A stretch of DNA of 64,000 nucleotides, taken from NCBI RefSeq assembly GCF_019145495.1, contig NZ_JAHSTU010000002.1, positions 496,001-560,000 on the forward strand, in the 5' to 3' direction. The notes beneath the pieces were generated by a model that made no database searches, was not told the DNA's origin, and was given only the letters and a program-made list of their open reading frames with translations. This DNA comes from Pseudomonas azerbaijanoccidentalis. Its GTDB lineage: Bacteria > Pseudomonadota > Gammaproteobacteria > Pseudomonadales > Pseudomonadaceae. Below, in pieces: positions 62,490-64,000 of this stretch. Positions within the stretch are counted from its first letter, which is position 1. The number at the start of each line of letters is the position of its first letter. A program made the translations under genes and the position numbers.

Positions 62490-63971
62490 TCATGCTCGCT
62501 CAGCAACGTTATTATCCCCACTAGGTGAGCTCACATCAACAGAACCATCAACAGCAACAGCAACAGCTACAGCCACGCTAGCAACCTCTCCAATTGAGAC
62601 CACAATGGGGCCGCTTACAACTCTCTCTGTTTTTTTTGAAGTCAGGAAGCTCTCTAAAACCCCCACCAACCCTTTGTACTCCCCCTCAAATTTATCGTAC
62701 AAATAGTTATGGAGCTGCGGAATGGATATAACTTTATGGCGCTTCGTCATCTCTGTGAACAGTGACTTCACGCCATGGGACTTAACGTGCTCCGGCAAGC
62801 GGTAAGGAAAGTCGATCCTCGAATACTCATCAGACAGCGCAGATTCAATGTTATTAATTGGAGTCACATATATCGACGGCAACCTTTTCACCCGGCCATT
62901 TTCTTTTTTATCACCATCAAGTATGGTAATTACATTTTCCGGCACAGATAAGAAGTTCTCTTCAACATTCCTTTGCATGAGGTCGATTACATTATCGGCT
63001 CCTCCTGCAGGTATTACTTTATAACTAAAAAACAAATCATCCTTATTTATTTTTTCCATGAGAAATTCGATCTGCTCTCTCAACTCTTCGTCTTCTGTAA
63101 GGATATATTTATCCCAACCCTTGAAACCGAAAAGCATACTCTTTATGTAGTTATAGGATGCAGGGCGTATTTGTGTTGCCCCTCCAGTTTCTTCCATGTA
63201 GTAAAGTTCATCATCCCGAAGTGTCCTCATCATCGCCAACGAGTGCGTAGTGAAGAGGATATTCACCTCGTATCGTTCACAAAAACCTCTTAACCTTTCT
63301 ATGAGACGAGATTGAGCCGCCGCATCTAGCGAAATATCAATCTCGTCTATCACAATCAGTTTGCACCTGCCCTTAATTTTCCTATAAAGGCTAATAAGGA
63401 AATACTCTCCAGAGCTAAAATAGTCTTCTCTAATATATCTGCTATCTTCAAGAGGCAGGCAATAATAGGACTCACTACTTACTTTAATTTCAACTAGCTC
63501 GTCAAATTTATTCGTCCCATAAATTGCTCGCATAAACTCAATCAATTCAGTCGGCTGAGTATATTTAGATAGTACAATTGACTTTCGAATATCATCATCA
63601 GCATTGCTAATGCTTTGGAAGAAATTGAACCGCTGACCATAAGGCATTGGCAGCTCTACATCAATTAGGGCTTTAATATGATCGGGTATAGGAGTATGGC
63701 AATTGAGCGCTCGAATACCATCATCATATACAAATTTAAATTCAACATCATCTGCCAGGTACGTTACCTTGCTAGACTCACGAAAAATATTATCAGATGA
63801 AGTTTTAGCGAAGGTATCTGCCGAGCAGAGATTTCTAATTGCCTTAATTAACGTTGTCTTACCTGCTCCATTCTTACCCACAACACAGGTAAGTTTATTG
63901 TCCTTAACATCAATCAGAAAGCTAGCAGTGCTTATGTGCTGCACGTTATTAATCTGGAGTGAGATTTTCAT
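62490..63971 (-). CDS. ABC/SMC-type ATPase with TOPRIM-like C-terminal domain (OLD/PARIS-like)
   Basis: A 493-residue protein encoded at about 40% GC, far below its surroundings. The ATPase half shows Walker A GKNGAGKT (residues 32-39), an ABC-type signature FSSGEYFLISL (185-195), Walker B LIVIDEIDIS (205-214) and an H-loop TTHS (241-244). A second domain follows: ILTEDEELREQIEFL with Glu293, IPAGGADNVIDLM, then VITILDGDKK with Asp352 and Asp354 and PINNIESAL. This order of acidic residues suggests a TOPRIM or DUF4435-like nuclease. The same pairing occurs in OLD-family nucleases and in AriA/AriB of PARIS defence. The tail is an odd Ala-Val repeat. Upstream neighbours are outside the window; defence is inferred. 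Confidence 0.8.
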   Translation of the reverse strand: MKISLQINNVQHISTASFLIDVKDNKLTCVVGKNGAGKTTLIKAIRNLCSADTFAKTSSDNIFRESSKVTYLADDVEFKFVYDDGIRALNCHTPIPDHIKALIDVELPMPYGQRFNFFQSISNADDDIRKSIVLSKYTQPTELIEFMRAIYGTNKFDELVEIKVSSESYYCLPLEDSRYIREDYFSSGEYFLISLYRKIKGRCKLIVIDEIDISLDAAAQSRLIERLRGFCERYEVNILFTTHSLAMMRTLRDDELYYMEETGGATQIRPASYNYIKSMLFGFKGWDKYILTEDEELREQIEFLMEKINKDDLFFSYKVIPAGGADNVIDLMQRNVEENFLSVPENVITILDGDKKENGRVKRLPSIYVTPINNIESALSDEYSRIDFPYRLPEHVKSHGVKSLFTEMTKRHKVISIPQLHNYLYDKFEGEYKGLVGVLESFLTSKKTERVVSGPIVVSIGEVASVAVAVAVAVDGSVDVSSPSGDNNVAERA

Positions 63972-64000
63972 GTGGTTATTTTTTTGTTGGGTGATGAATT

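Noticed and set aside
61617..64000. Attachment-site duplication of the tRNA-Leu 3' end
   Set aside because: No second copy of the tRNA 3' sequence is visible to the right within the window, and no integrase is encoded; island integration at this tRNA is therefore unproven.

Overview
The window is ordinary chromosomal backbone of a Pseudomonas, most likely of the fluorescens group. This rests on gene content and order (tgt-yajC-secDF, the isc cluster running into ndk-rlmN-pilF-rodZ-ispG-hisS-bamB-der, lepA-lepB-rnc-era-recO-pdxJ, lptF/lptG divergent from pepA-holC), on high-GC codon use, and on at least twelve intergenic copies of the GTAGGAGCTGCC REP repeat typical of that group. I could not search databases, so species level is open.

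Layout. 1-5 kb: a truncated conserved gene, purT, a small VUT-family membrane protein, DUF1289 and gamma-carbonic anhydrase genes, two Nudix hydrolases and an L,D-transpeptidase. 5.1-12.6 kb: a complete N-acetylglucosamine PTS locus (nagR, nagA, a SIS-type deaminase, an EIIA-HPr-EI fusion and nagE), with paired inverted operators and a sigma-70-like promoter in front. 12.7-18.7 kb: a stand-alone YqfO/NIF3-like protein, purL and divergent mltF. 18.7-24.8 kb: pdxJ-recO-era-rnc-lepB-lepA, all leftward. 24.9-32.9 kb: lptFG, divergent pepA-holC and a small acidic protein, a TauE/SafE permease, xseA and an M23 peptidase. 33.0-35.2 kb: leuA preceded by a leader peptide, an attenuator-like region and a frameshifted small ORF. 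35.3-37.2 kb: omega-amidase plus keto-acid aminotransferase. 37.4-52.5 kb: a long leftward series from iscR to der covering Fe-S assembly, Fe-S-dependent enzymes (RlmN, IspG), pilus, cell shape and outer-membrane assembly. 52.6-55.2 kb: cysE, trmJ and divergent suhB. 55.4-61.5 kb: a glycine-zipper protein and queA-tgt-yajC-secD-secF. 61.6 kb: tRNA-Leu(CAA).

Beyond the tRNA the character changes. A G-rich hypothetical gene and about 300 bp of AT-rich sequence lead to a gene of about 40% GC (62490-63971) encoding an ABC/SMC-type ATPase followed by a TOPRIM-like domain. This architecture is found in OLD-family and PARIS-type phage-defence proteins. It is the best candidate for an accessory system here, but its neighbours lie outside the window.

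Other points worth a second look: the leuA leader peptide and alternative RNA pairings; the frameshifted small ORF upstream of leuA; a degenerate second EIIB domain in NagE; two topologies of paired REPs; the lepB-rnc spacer, which has a hairpin and no DUF4845 gene; and a hairpin between iscS and iscU.
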